Counted from the stretch's first letter, positions 25,501-37,245 are shown. The stretch: 64,000 bases of DNA from Byssochlamys sp. IMV 00236 (GCA_001931875.2 MSJH02000808.1:334919-398918), one strand, 5' to 3'. The notes: generated by a model not told the origin, from the sequence alone. A program made the numbers and translations.

Positions 25501-27968
25501 GTCGGATAGCCAGCGCCAAGCAAATTGATCCTGAGCCCGAGCTCCAACCATTCCACCAACCTGGTCGCCCGCTGGTCTGGGAGACCTCTAGCACGGGTCT
25601 TTTGAGTGATCTACATTTCACTGAGATGCCAGATTTGGCGGAATCCGACGTTCCTGACGGTATGGTTGAGATTGAGGCAAAGGCGTACGGCTTGAACTTC
25701 CGCGACGTCCTTGTTGCGCTGGGTCAGTTAGACGAGACCGTTATAGGACATGAATGCTCTGGCGTTGTGACTCGACTAGGTCCCAACACCGAGAAGAGCG
25801 GTCTTCAGATCGGTGACAGGGTTGTAAGTTTGAGCCTAGGTCGATATGCGAGTATTTCGCGCACCTACTGGACAAGCGTGGCCAAGTTACCCGACGATAT
25901 GTCTTTCGAAGATGCAGCGTCAATCCCGACCGCCTATGCAACAGCCTATCACTCTCTTTACCATATCGCGAGGCTGCAAAAGGGCGAGTCGGTGCTGGTC
26001 CACGCAGCCGCTGGAGGCTTTGGCCAGGCCTGCGTAGTGTTGGCACAGCATGTCGGCGCCGAGGTTTTTGCTACCTGCAGTTCCAGAGCTAAACGAGATC
26101 TTCTGATGAAGGAATATGGTATACACCCGGACATGATTCTCTCAAGCAGAGACACAAGCTTCGCACCAGCAATCATGGCTGCAACCAATGGCAAGGGAGT
26201 CGATGTTGTGGTCAATTCGCTATCAGGAGCCATGTTAAAAGCGACATGGGATTGCATTGCCAGATTCGGCCGATTCATCGAAGTCGGAAAGATGGACCTT
26301 GAGGCGGGTAGACACCTCGAAATGACCCCGTTTCGACGCTGCGCAATGTATGCGGGTGTTGATCTTCTTCAACTTCATGAATTTAATGGACCATTGAATC
26401 TCGCGGCCCTCACAGAGAGCGTCCGCATCTGTAACGAGCGACAGGTAAAGACCGGCCATAAGCCAGTCAGTCCCATCACGCCGTTCTCCATCTCAGAGAT
26501 CGAAAAGGGTATGCGTCAAATGCAAGGAGGCACACATATGGGCAAACTGATCCTGGTTCCCCGCGCTGGAGACCTTGTCAAGGTAAATCTGCGCCAACAC
26601 CCATTTGTCTTTGGCCCGCTGCTACGTCCAAGTCATATACCGACCATGATTGCTAACGTTTTGCACAAACAGGTCACCTCACGACCCCGTCCAATTTCAT
26701 TAAGACGTATCGACGCCACTTATCTCGTTGTCGGTGGGTTGACCGGGGTTGGCAGTGCAATCGCTGAATGGATTATCACAAAGACCGGTGCTAGAAATGT
26801 GTTACTGACGTCCCGAAATGCAACTTCGCATCCAGCTGCTCAGCGACTCCGGGACGAGGGTGAGAGGTGTGGTTGTAATGTTGTGATTCGCGACTGTGAT
26901 GTCGCCGACGAGAAGAGCTTTCTTAAATTTCTTGCCGAGTGCTCTGATGCGGGCATGCCGCCTATTCGGGGCGTCGTGAATGGTGCCATGGTCCTGGATG
27001 ACACTGTTCTCGAACGCATGCAGTATGATCAATGGGTCCATGTTGTGCGGCCCAAGACTGTGGGCAGCATCAACTTGCACAAGCACCTGCCCAATCTGGA
27101 CTTCTTCATCATGCTGTCGTCCTTACTCGGCGTGTTAGGTCACACATCCCAGTCTAACTACGCAGCTGGGAATGCCTTCCAGGACGCATTGGCGAGATAC
27201 CGCACGCGAAAAGGTCAGCCCGCTGTCACGCTGGATTTGGGAGTCGTCCGTACTGTGGGATACGTCGCAGATCAAGAGAATCGTGGTGACGATCACATTC
27301 GTAAGCGTTTTGAGAAGCTGCATCTATACTGTATGGAGGTCCCTCAGGTGCTACGCCTTGTCGAGGCCGCTATTCGTGAGCCATTGCGAGCGGCGTCACC
27401 TGCCAGTAGCCAAGTGATCATTGGCATTACAGAGCAGATGCCCGCGATGTGGGAGAGTGCCATGGTGAAGGATCGGCGTCTTGGCACTCTTCAGCTGGCG
27501 AACTCGCGCTCACGGACCAGGAGCTCAGCATCCGATTCTGGTGAAGGAGAGGCCACGGCTGCGCTGGTCCGCGCTCTATCCAGCCCGGGCATCACCTTAG
27601 AGGAAGCTGCAGCTCATCTCGTGGATGCTCTTGCGGCCAAGCTTGCAGTAATCTTTAACATATCAGCACAAGAGATTGACGTTAGCCTGCCCCTGGCACG
27701 CTATGGTGTCGACTCCCTTGTTGCAGTGGAATTGCGAAATTGGCTAAGCAGCACTATTCGCGCGAAGGTTTCTGTCTTTGAAATCCTTCAAAGCGCGTCC
27801 CTCGTTGAGTTTGGTTCCCTGCTAGCGACCAAGAGCGAGTTCTGTGCTTCGAAATTAGCGGCTACCAATGGAGAATCAGAGAATGTTATCAATGGAGTCC
27901 CGGAGGAGGAGAATGTCTCGAATGGAGAGCCAGAGAAAGCAGATGTTAATGGGGAAGTTTCCGGTTGA
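19533..27968 (+). CDS. highly reducing type I polyketide synthase (KS-AT-DH-MT-ER-KR-ACP)
   Basis: Core enzyme of the cluster, 2681 residues. Exons: 19533-19826, 19942-20028, 20116-20173, 20243-20573, 20640-21751 and 21805-27968, all in phase. KS (about 43-470) has Cys214 in DTGCSAG, His349 in EAHMTGT and His391 in NIGHTEP. AT (about 581-890) has GQGAQW and Ser674 in SHSSGE. DH (about 960-1270) has His1008 in DHKVDGKVVLP and Asp1199 in LDSIFQ. The C-methyltransferase SAM loop VLEVGAGTG is at 1482. ER (about 1893-2205) has HAAAGGFGQ. KR has GGLTGVGSAIA and Tyr2413 in SNYAAGN. ACP has Ser2598 in YGVDSL. All catalytic marks are present, so a methylated, largely reduced chain is expected. There is no thioesterase or reductase domain; an acidic tail of repeated NGE-type units ends the protein. 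Confidence 0.95.
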
Positions 27969-28439
27969 GAGAAAGGTGAAGAGTTTCTGTTTAGATTTTG
28001 AACAACTTCGTCGTTGGTAGTGGATTTATCACTTGCAGTCATTTTTCCGAGCAATTCCAGACATACTCGGGAAATCTCATATGTATGACTCGGTTTCTCA
28101 GACAAGCAGATGAACGAGGTTCGAGCCTTTATTATCAGATCTAAAGAGGGCCGTTACACGCTATATATATACAGCCAAAAACCGGTTGAAGTCCTAGAGC
28201 TTAGCGTCTTTTAACATAAGCACTTAAAAAAACAAAGTTAAGGCTCCTCCAGGCTCCCACCGAGTACCTAATATATTGCTCCGTGTAAACGTTCTATCTC
28301 TGAGAAAATTGCTCGCTCAATTTAGCTTGGGCGGATGAGTTAGGCATTCAAAGCTCCGAACTAACAACCTTACTAGGGATAAACCAAGTAAAGGGTCTAT
28401 TGTTTTTGAATCTTTTGACATTGCGAGGCTGGGAATTGC
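27969..28439. other. convergent intergenic region
   Basis: Separates the 3' ends of the polyketide synthase (+) and the Zn2Cys6 regulator (-). No gene seen; it should hold both polyadenylation regions. Confidence 0.6.
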
Positions 28440-29859
28440 TCATGTTTTCAATTGCTCGACTATCCGGCGACGCTTTGCGATCATATTCTCAGCTTGGTCG
28501 ACCAACCGCCAGGCCCCTCGTTCTGGCGCGATGCGTGCTTTCATGGTTGCCAGCAGAGTTTGGAATTCCATCAGGTACAGGAACAGCAGTTCAGATACAA
28601 GACGAAAATTGACCTGAGGCGACTCGATTTTGTACCGCCCCAGGGAAATCCCCATGTGCTCCGGCATCATAGCGTCTTCCCGTTGCCTCTCCTTTCCATC
28701 AACAGAGAGTGGCTTTGAAATCCGGAGGAGATTGCAGCAGTATCTTTGCTGGTCCAGTGTCTCTTCCGAATGATATGCTTGGATCAGCCTATCTGAGAGT
28801 TTTTTGGCCAAGGTACCAAGCTGTTGCGCAATGCTTGCAACGAGCATAGCGTGGTCAACGCACGCGTTGCAGTGGGCGCACGTCAGCAAACCAGAACATG
28901 TCTTAGTTCCCTGAGCCATGCACATGAGACTCGTATCGAACTCAAACCGCTCTCTGTCATAGTTCGTATTTACATCCACGTCTTCCAGCAGCCGCACCAT
29001 AGTGTCGAGACAGCTGCAATGGGTCTTGCTGTCCGCATCTATTATCGCTTGGCTGTCAGTAAGATCTGTGTTTCTAGAACCTCCGTCGCCTTCAGGTATC
29101 ATCTGATCTTGGGTCTGGGAGTCATGAATAGTAATTCCTGCATCGCAGTGCCAGACTATGTTTGCAGTCAACGGAAGATTGAGGGTATGAGATTCCGCCG
29201 CGTACGGAAAGCCCCTTTCCGCAACCAGTCCATGCTGTAATGGGCTTGTCGAGATCTGGTTCGATTCATCACATCCAAGAAAGTCATCGAGCACTGTTTC
29301 CCACGAAAGTTCCGAGAAAAGAGAAGAGGACTCCGGGTGTGGTGTGTTCTCGACACCGGCGGTTGTAAATGGTGATGAGTTGGGGGAGTCAAGCCCGCGA
29401 TGAGCCGCGCTATCATCGATATCATTTCCTATCGATTCCTGAAGATTTCTTGATCGTTTTTCCTCTGGAAAGCAGCGCTCTTCTGGTGTCAGTGGCATAG
29501 ATTGCAGGTACGACCTTTTCCGATCTGCTGTAGTCCGGCTGGTCCTTGTGTAGGTGCAGATGCTTTGTGGGGACATAGATTGGCACCTTTCGCAGCCGTT
29601 CTTGTTTCCGTTGCATTTGAGCTGTAGAATTGGTGATCTGTCAGCCCTATTTTACCAACCAGGATCAGACGGATACCATCACGGCGGAGCATCCCATCGA
29701 ACACCAGTGTATTGGATAATTACATACCTTTCGCGCGCGGCACCGATCACATGCCATAAGAACATAACCGCGAGCATCGCTTCCTTTCTCACTTGAAAGC
29801 TCAGCATGCTCGTGATTCCTGGTTGTCTGGTCCCATCGCAAAACACCAAACATGGCCAT
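28440..29859 (-). CDS. AflR-like Zn2Cys6 transcription factor, likely cluster regulator
   Basis: Two exons (29859-29728, 29621-28440) give 437 residues. The intron splits the DNA-binding domain right after RCRARK. The six zinc ligands are Cys37, 40, 47, 54, 57 and 66 (ACDRCRARKLKC, then GCERC and SICTY), followed by a basic linker (RTSRTTADRKRS). The C-terminal half has a second Cys-rich block (Cys246, 248, 278, 286, 292, 295, 298, including CSGLLTCAHCNAC) that resembles the C-terminal domain of AflR-type regulators. It is expected to act in the nucleus as a pathway-specific activator of the genes around it; this follows from position and family. The start is uncertain: an in-frame ATG at 30018 would add 53 residues with a hydrophobic stretch, which seems less likely. 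Confidence 0.88.
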
Positions 29860-30701
29860 TTCCTTCTGGTGCGCCAGTTCTGAGCGTTCTTTTTGCTTGC
29901 TGATTGCTGAAGATACTATAGCAGTGATCTCCCTGGTGAGCTCAGAGGCACGAAGTTGATATATTGCCGTTACATTAAGAATTAGTGAGGCTATACATGT
30001 TATCGAATGGTATATCATCTGCGGCGCCGTAAAGCACTACACGTTAGCGCTTACCTATGCCTATGATTCTTATTCGATAGAACCTATAGCAGACTTGTCA
30101 GTGTACTTTGTCACAACAGTCCCTGGTGGGGATTACGTGATGTATGTCTGCTCCCTGGTATGCCCGGACCCTAGCTGAGGGGTACTACCTTCCAGGCCAA
30201 TTCAAAGAGGTTGAAACATGGTGCCACAGCAGTAGCTGCGGCGAATGGGTTGCAATTAGGGGCTATCCCGATGGTAACACTCTAGTCCATTATCCCCAGA
30301 TCATACTTACAAGGGCATAAACATAGCCGAATATGGTAAATCAGCTTGGAAGAAAGCTAACTTAGACTAAGATATAACATGTAAAACACAGTCTATCATC
30401 CACACGGTAAGTGTGCCGGTTTGGTATATCGTGCAACATGGTCTTGGCCCGTCTTGGTAAGATCCGAAGACTCAACCTTCCTTCGATTATGTATATACAA
30501 TCAAGCCAAAGGCACTTAAGATAAGATAGGTATAATAACCAGATGCTCAAAGTCCTGGCCTGTCAGGAGTGGTGAAATCTGACCCAGGCAAATGGCGAGA
30601 CTCTTGTCAACCTCGTCAACTTCTAGTTCCCTATCTTTCGGTCAGTCTCGAGTACTTAAGAATTTTTTTCATTGAATTTGAAAGGGGACGGGACGGTGAA
30701 C
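29860..30701. promoter_or_regulatory. shared divergent promoter of regulator and acyltransferase
   Basis: Upstream DNA of both genes. It contains ATCCGAA at 30462-30468, also found twice within a longer decamer in the MFS/PKS promoter. No gene seen. Confidence 0.45.
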
Positions 30702-32189
30702 ATGAGCCCAACACTGATCCAACACCTTCCGCTTGGTCCACTGGATCACTTGTCTCCACCAGTGTATCCTCCAGGCTCCGTTTACTTCAGTATCAAGTCC
30801 GGTGTCAGTTGGGAAGCGGTATTTGCACATCTACAAGAAGGACTGCGGCGCACCTTCTTGCAAGTGCCTTGGCTGAATGGAAAGCTGTACCATCAGGCCC
30901 CAGATACCCCTGGTTGGCATCCTGGACGGCTAGAAATCCGCTATACCCCAATTGCAGCTGACGCACCGCCCCCGTACCAGCTTCGTTACAATGAGCTGAA
31001 GCAGACGACATCTTCGACTTATACTGACCTCAAGGCAAGAGGCTTTCCTCTGGATGCTTTCGCAGATGAAGACTTGACTTGGGTGACGTATCGAGGGGTA
31101 GATCTCGATGCCGGAGCCGAGATCGTGGCGGCTCAAGCCAATTTCATGCCAGGTGCCTGTCTCCTGTGTGTGTCTGTGCTTCATGCGGCGTGTGATGCGA
31201 CAGGTATGGCAATCTTTTACAAGCTATGGGCAGACCAATGTAGGAACTTGGCCTCGGTTTCTCGCGATCCCGCCCTTTTGCTTCCGCCAGAGAGCTGGGA
31301 CCGAACCCTACTTGATGATGTCTGGAGGAAGGAAAGAACAGGTCATTCTGCTCAGGATGTTGGCCCAGAGCCGTGGTATGCCATCGGACTCGATCCTCCA
31401 AATGCAGAAAAGCTGTCTCATCCTGTTCAGAACGGGCAAAGCTCGTCTAACGCCGTTCAACACGAGCGAGTCATGACCTCGAAGTTGTTCTACATGTCAC
31501 CGGTGGCTTTTGCATCACTTCGGAAAATATGCACAGTCGACGTCTCAGGGAACGACGTTCTCATGGCCTGTATTTGGCGCGGTCTCATCAAAGCTCGGGC
31601 AGCAGCAATAGCGGCACAAGGGCGTGATGTCGATCCTAATGCACCTTTTGAAATCCAGGTGCCGGTCGATGCTCGGCCAGACTTTTCGCAGACCATGTCG
31701 GTGCCACCAACGTATGTTGGCAACCTTATCTACCATCATCGACCTACGCTGCCGCTTCGTGTCTTTGTTGAAGGTACATTGGAAGGAAGCATCGCCGCAG
31801 TAGCGCAGGCCATTCGTACAAGCGCTGCGAAGATCGATCACACCACCATGATGGACGGTTATATGCTACTACGAGAGATGCACGATTATAATCACATCCA
31901 GCGACCACGCTATGCAACTCTTGAGGGCAACTGGTTGATGTCATCAATGCTGATGGTTCCTGGTGACGAGGCCTCGTCGTTCGGTGATAAGTTCTTCGGC
32001 AACGGTGGTCGAGCGGAAGGTTCTCGTCCATTAATGAGTATGCGCAACCGTTTCAAAGTACCGGCCTGTTACATACTGCCACGGAAGAGAAGCGGTGGCA
32101 TCGAGTTCATTGTGAGTCTGTTCGAGGATGAATGGCCATTTTTACTAGAAGGCGAGGGCTTCGGACCATATGCTTTTCTCCTCGCATGA
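30702..32189 (+). CDS. BAHD-type acyltransferase (trichothecene 3-O-acetyltransferase-like)
   Basis: Intron-less gene of 495 residues. The catalytic HxxxD motif is His161-Ala-Ala-Cys-Asp165 (LHAACDATG) in the middle of the chain, as in the Tri101/PF02458 group. The start MSPTLIQHLPLGPLDHLSPP is typical of this fungal branch. The C-terminal DFGWG block is not obvious; the nearest part is SSFGDKFFGNGG, which is common in fungal members. These enzymes move an acyl group from CoA to a hydroxyl; some fungal relatives accept chains from a carrier protein. In this cluster it could acylate the oxidised polyketide or join the polyketide to another alcohol. The frame is open ten codons upstream only to a TTG, so the ATG at 30702 is chosen. 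Confidence 0.9.
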   Translation: MSPTLIQHLPLGPLDHLSPPVYPPGSVYFSIKSGVSWEAVFAHLQEGLRRTFLQVPWLNGKLYHQAPDTPGWHPGRLEIRYTPIAADAPPPYQLRYNELKQTTSSTYTDLKARGFPLDAFADEDLTWVTYRGVDLDAGAEIVAAQANFMPGACLLCVSVLHAACDATGMAIFYKLWADQCRNLASVSRDPALLLPPESWDRTLLDDVWRKERTGHSAQDVGPEPWYAIGLDPPNAEKLSHPVQNGQSSSNAVQHERVMTSKLFYMSPVAFASLRKICTVDVSGNDVLMACIWRGLIKARAAAIAAQGRDVDPNAPFEIQVPVDARPDFSQTMSVPPTYVGNLIYHHRPTLPLRVFVEGTLEGSIAAVAQAIRTSAAKIDHTTMMDGYMLLREMHDYNHIQRPRYATLEGNWLMSSMLMVPGDEASSFGDKFFGNGGRAEGSRPLMSMRNRFKVPACYILPRKRSGGIEFIVSLFEDEWPFLLEGEGFGPYAFLLA

Positions 32190-32985
32190 TTTCATTGTGG
32201 CTGCATCTTGCTCTGCGGTTTGCTTGCTGGGGCTGTTGAACTATCTGATAAAGAAACTGGTCTCTAGTGGTCGATCTTAAAGCAGGCGATACTTACGGTA
32301 CTAACTGGAATGAATAGGGCTGCAGTCACGCAACCAATAATGTTAGATTGCAGATATCCCTAATTCTGTAAAAAGAGTATCAAGGGGCAGGTTGTTACAG
32401 AAGCTCAGTGACGACTTTCCATAGCTAGCACCCATACACCAATAACAAGTTTAGACTAGACGAGTGCGAACATAACTCTCACCCTCCCGCTGCCCTCCTC
32501 GGAAAAACATGAAAGAAACATAGGAACAAAGAAAAAGAATTTTTACCTGACACTACATGCGGCTTATACAGAATCTGATGCTCCACGAATGTATTTCTAT
32601 CGTTTCCTCCGAGCGGGGGTTTCCGGTGATATCGAGACAAATTGTCCTGTATTACTCTCCTCGGAAGTTACCAGATAAGGTTATAACCGAAAAGGCATAC
32701 ATAATAATGTCTCATAGCTGGAAAGATTACTTCAAGCCCCCAAACCTGGGATCTGGACTTATCTAGGAGTATCTGTTCTTTCTTCGCTGCGCCATAATCC
32801 TGAATGGCTTTGGTGTACCACCATAGTCACGCGTGTGAACGAATATAAGGCTGTGTGAGTGCAACAAAGCCGTCCACTGGGTAGTGGCTCCGAGTCAATT
32901 CGTACCTTTGGCTCTTCTGTTCCATCAATATTGTCACTGGGCTTTCATCGGCATCCAAGAATACCATTACGCTGAAGTTGTTGTC
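32190..32985. other. intergenic between acyltransferase and P450
   Basis: Likely holds the 3' end of the acyltransferase and the promoter of the P450. The P450 frame is open from 32884 without an ATG before 32986, so a short upstream exon could exist here. Confidence 0.5.
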
Positions 32986-34792
32986 ATGGTGGCACTACAG
33001 GTCTTTACGTTTGCCGCGGTGCTTGAGGTGCTGCTTGTGGCCAGGGGAGCCCTATCCAGCTATCTTCCAGACATCATCCGAAAGATGTCGCTTTCATCCA
33101 TTATAGTCCTCATCTTTGCCGTGAACTATACGACCTGGCTGATATACCGTCTGATGATATACCCAGTCTTCGTCGACCCATTGCGCAGCTTTCCAGGTCC
33201 TTCGAGCGTGAATGCATTGAAGTTGCTCTGGTTCCGACTTACGACCACAGTCATACCGGCTGAAAGATATGTGAGCATAGCAAAGAGGTTTTCCAACGAC
33301 AGTGTTGTGGCCCTGAGAGGTCTAGGGAAAACGCAGCTTCTTCTAACCAAGCCTGATTCCATAGCTGAGGTGCTTACCGATCACCCTTACGATTTCATCA
33401 AGCCCCCAGTCGTCCGCAAGTTTCTTGGTCTCATTCTGGGGGAGAATGGTCCATTCTTTGCTGAGGGTGAACGACACAAGTTCATTCGCAAGAATACACG
33501 ACCGGCTTTTAGCTCGCGGGCTCTCCAGGGCCTCTATCCAATGATGTGGACCAAGGCAATGACCCTCACCCACTTGTTGAGAGATGAAGTTCAACAGCAG
33601 TCAACCGCCGCCGATTCGATGGGTACCGTAGACATTTGTCCTTGGGCAACCAGGGCGTCTCTAGACGTCATCGGCATTGCTGGTCTGGGTCGTGAATTCA
33701 ATATCCTCAAGAATTCAGATGATCAGCTCTTCAAGGCTTATGAATATATCTCCGAGCCATCGTTAGAAAAGATAGTGTACGCCTTCCTGTGCTCGAGATT
33801 TTCCTACCAACTGGTGCAACGCTTGCCTTTCTGGCGTCTCAATGTGACCTTCAGGGAGAATATCGAGTCGATTAGACGCATTGCAGAGGACCTGGTCCGG
33901 GAGAAACGCGAAGCTATCGTTGGGAAAGGGGACGACAATTTCGACATTCTTTCTTTACTCATTCGGTCAGATAATTTCTCTGAGTCGGAACTCGTGGACC
34001 AACTGCTCACGTACTTGGTTGCTGGGTAAGTTGCTTCTTGATCATACATTGTCGTGATTTAGCTATCACTCTCAAGTGCCAAAGAACGGGACAGTTGAGC
34101 TGAGCCGACTCCCTGTCCCAAGAACTGTTATCTGATTATAAACTCCCCTCTCCAGTCACGAAACCACGTCTTTGGCATTTACTTGGGCATGCTACCTCCT
34201 GGCCACCCATCCCAATTGGCAGACAGCCCTACGTGAAGAGGTTCGCCAGGCACTCTCCTCTCATTTGAACAGTTCCTCCTCTGTGTCGATCCAACACAAG
34301 GATCTTGGCTCCATCCTCGAAAGCCTCCCCAACCTCCATGGCGTTGTCGAGGAAGCATTACGACTCTACCCGGCCGCACCGATACTACTGCGCGTCGCTG
34401 CCGTTGATACGCATCTCTGCGGTCGTCCAATCCCCAAGGGCACATGGATATTAATACCGCCGTGGCTGATCAACCGGTCCCCAGAATTCTGGGGAGTCGA
34501 TGCTAGCGACTTTCGGCCGGATCGCTGGATCAGTCCTGATGGGAAGCGGCCAATATCAAATGCAGGCACCGCCGCTGGGAATTCCGGCATTCTGACTTTT
34601 CTGCGCGGGCCTCGGGGCTGCATCGGTCAGAATTTCTCTAGGGCAGAGTTGCGTTGTCTGATTGCTGCCATGGTTGGCCAGTTCGAGTGGACGCTCGCCA
34701 TGCCTGAGGATCGGGTCGTGCCTTCGGGTGCAGTTACAATTAAACCGGCTAATGGTTTATATGTCAAATTGAAATCGATTGGGCCCGAGTGA
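32986..34792 (+). CDS. cytochrome P450 monooxygenase
   Basis: Two exons (32986-34025, 34156-34792) give 558 residues. The intron interrupts the Gly codon of the I-helix motif AGHETT, which is complete after splicing. The K-helix ExxR is Glu413-Ala-Leu-Arg416 in EALRLYP, the PERF-like block is FRPDRW, and the haem ligand is Cys502 in FLRGPRGCIGQNF. The N-terminus has two hydrophobic segments (about residues 2-22 and 36-55) before the proline-rich RSFPGPSS hinge, rather than the usual single ER anchor. It is expected to oxidise the polyketide at the ER membrane with P450 reductase as electron donor. Subfamily and substrate cannot be told. The start is the first ATG in frame; the open frame extends 34 codons further upstream. 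Confidence 0.93.
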
Positions 34793-35494
34793 TCTCTTAA
34801 TTTCTATCTCCTGTTAGTGCTAGTATCGTATATAGTATGCATCGCTTATATTCGGATATAGAAGATTCAGACTATTTGGTAGTAACCTCAAAGACCATTT
34901 ATATCACTAGGTCTTTGGCATATGGCTGCTAGTTATCAGGCTCATTTTGTGCGCACACGAGTATCCTGAGGACTTATTCATAACTCATTGATTGATTGTA
35001 TACTGTCCTGGCCTCTATTGAAGCTTGCGGGAGGTATATAAAGTCGCTCCATGCTCTCCGGCTTGACCCGTATAACTAGTTGGTAATTGAGTAAGCTTCC
35101 CGCTTGCTTCAAAACGGAACTATCATTTTGGTTTAGTTTTAAACAAAAAAGACCCATAAAGTAGATGTCCTAGAGGCTTAGAGTAGCTATAGAACTTTGA
35201 TAAGCGAATTGATAATGATAGCTTATTTTGACAATGATTCGACGAGCGCCTCGTCGTTAGATTGGGCCTATGCGAGAAATACACCGGCAATATAGAGCAT
35301 TAATCCGCGAAAAAATTCTTACTCTACACACCAGCAGGCTAAAATAATACCAGGGTCATTAGAAAGGTAGAGTCTGTTCTCAATTTGATAAATAATACAC
35401 ATCTTCAAAAGTAACAAGGTGGGAACCAGGCAAGGATCTATTCAGCAGGTGCGCTATTTCTTCTGCATCGTAGGTCCCTTTCATTTCACTTTCC
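34793..35494. other. intergenic at right edge of the cluster
   Basis: AT-rich, no gene seen. The tail-to-tail arrangement of the P450 (+) and the F-box gene (-) makes this a natural right boundary of the cluster. Confidence 0.55.
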
Positions 35495-36678
35495 TTAGAA
35501 ATCCTCAATGAATTGGCAATCAGCCATCGAAACTTCTCCACGAAGAAGAGATTCAATCAGTTTCACATATCCTTGCGGGTATTGGCAAACATGAACTCTC
35601 ACTTCTCCCAGGGACATATATTGCCCGAGCGTGTGCAAAAAGGTCACTATTTCTCTGTTCACGATCCAGTCCTCGAAAGACGGCCCTCCGTACTCGAATC
35701 CATCGTAGCGTAAGATTTCGGTTTCAATATGTAAGACGGCAAGTGTCTTTGCTGCCTTTTTGCACAATTTGCCGAGTTCATCCAGTACAAGGGCATAGAA
35801 GCATGTTATCTTGAGACATCTCAGCTCAGGCATATCTACCTGATCCGCCAGCAGGTCTAGAAGACCATCATGCGCTCGAATGTGAAGACTCCTAATTGAA
35901 ACAAAAGCCTTTCGTAAATATCGTCCTGGGCATGAAAAATAGTACCCGGGTTGCATCCCACAAGCGGAAATCTGTAGCGAAATAATGGGGTTTCCCTTCG
36001 AACGAAGGCCAACCGCCTTAGAAATCACCTCCATAATCCGCTTAAAGCACGGGTCATGCTTTTCGATGCACTTTCCGAGGACATGATCAAGCCTGTGGGT
36101 GTCGGTGGGAAAGGTTCCCCAGCGCATATCGAATTCTTCGAGAGCCGAAAACTGTTGCAGAACAGTCACTAATGATGACAACGCATGACCATTTTCTATA
36201 AGTTTTGTTTGTTCTTCGTAGATCGTGCTCATACGCTCCATAGCCTTCTCATAAGTAACATTATGAGGCAAATATCCCTTCTCTACGTCAAGAGTGTATA
36301 TCCGCCGAGGGTAGATTCTTTCAAATGGTTGGATGACTCCCGTTCTCACTTTCTTAGCACAGACTAGGCAGATCAGCAAGTGATGCCAAGGTAGACTTCA
36401 GGAAGACCTATACCATTTTTTAGACGAGGAAGGATCCTGAATTGCAATGACTTTACCACCGTCACTAGAGGAGAAACGGCTACCTGGTTCAGGATGTCGA
36501 GGCCAGAGGCCAAGAAAGGCACAGAAATGCATTCGAAAAGGCGTGGGATGGCGACATATCGCAGGGTCCTGTTGGTGCTGGACAGATCTCTCAAGGACGA
36601 AAAGTCGAGATAACGGAGTATTTCATGAAGCAGCTCAACTGGAAGCTGGTCAAGTCGACCTCTAGGACTGAGTGTCAT
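35495..36678 (-). CDS. F-box protein
   Basis: Two exons (36678-36414, 36363-35495) give 377 residues. The F-box is at the N-terminus (about 8-45): LDQLPVELLHEILRYLDFSS, then a conserved-looking LRDLSSTNRTLRYVAIPRLF. It would bind Skp1 in an SCF ubiquitin ligase. The remaining 320 residues have several Leu-rich, loosely repeated segments (for example MPELRCLKITCF) that may be degenerate leucine-rich repeats for substrate binding; the target is unknown. The 50-base intron (GTATAG to CTAG) is set by the need to change frame and is short, so this junction is less certain. Large, fast-evolving F-box families of this kind are common in Aspergillus. Confidence 0.82.
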
Positions 36679-37245
36679 ATCTGCTAGAGTTGGACGCGCG
36701 GATATTTCAGATTCAAGGTTATATGAGATCAACGCAGAGAGACGAGATTGTCTTCTCCAAGGAACTGTGGATTGATTTTCTTGGGGTTCTCGATGCGTCT
36801 TGTGTGCTAAGTGATAAAATGAAGAAGAAGAAAGCAGCGTGGGTGGGTGAGGCCAGCCTGAGGGATGTAGCGGCAAGTCCCATAACTGAGGGGTCAGTAA
36901 GTGTTCATATTTCAAGACCAATACTATTGTCCAGATCAATAGTACAACTTTCAGGATTCTGATACTAAAGCTTTCTTTGTTGTAAGTTAACCATAAATCT
37001 GCAGAGACCTGAAGGCTTCTCTGTGCTCCATTGGCGAATTTAAATATCAGAGCACTTCAGATTCTGTCCCAGTGTTGCCTAGAATATTCTGTATGCAGAG
37101 CCCGCATGCTGTTTGGACACCAGTGAATACATGAAGAGACAGATGCTAATTAGAAATTAACACTAGTAGTACAAGACAACGCAAATATTGATATCACAAG
37201 ATAGTACTCCTTGGAAGAGCTCCTTCCATGAATACAAGTTCCGTC
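36679..37245. other. intergenic, no gene seen
   Basis: Promoter side of the F-box gene and 3' side of the next minus-strand gene. Only short frames without family resemblance. Confidence 0.55.
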
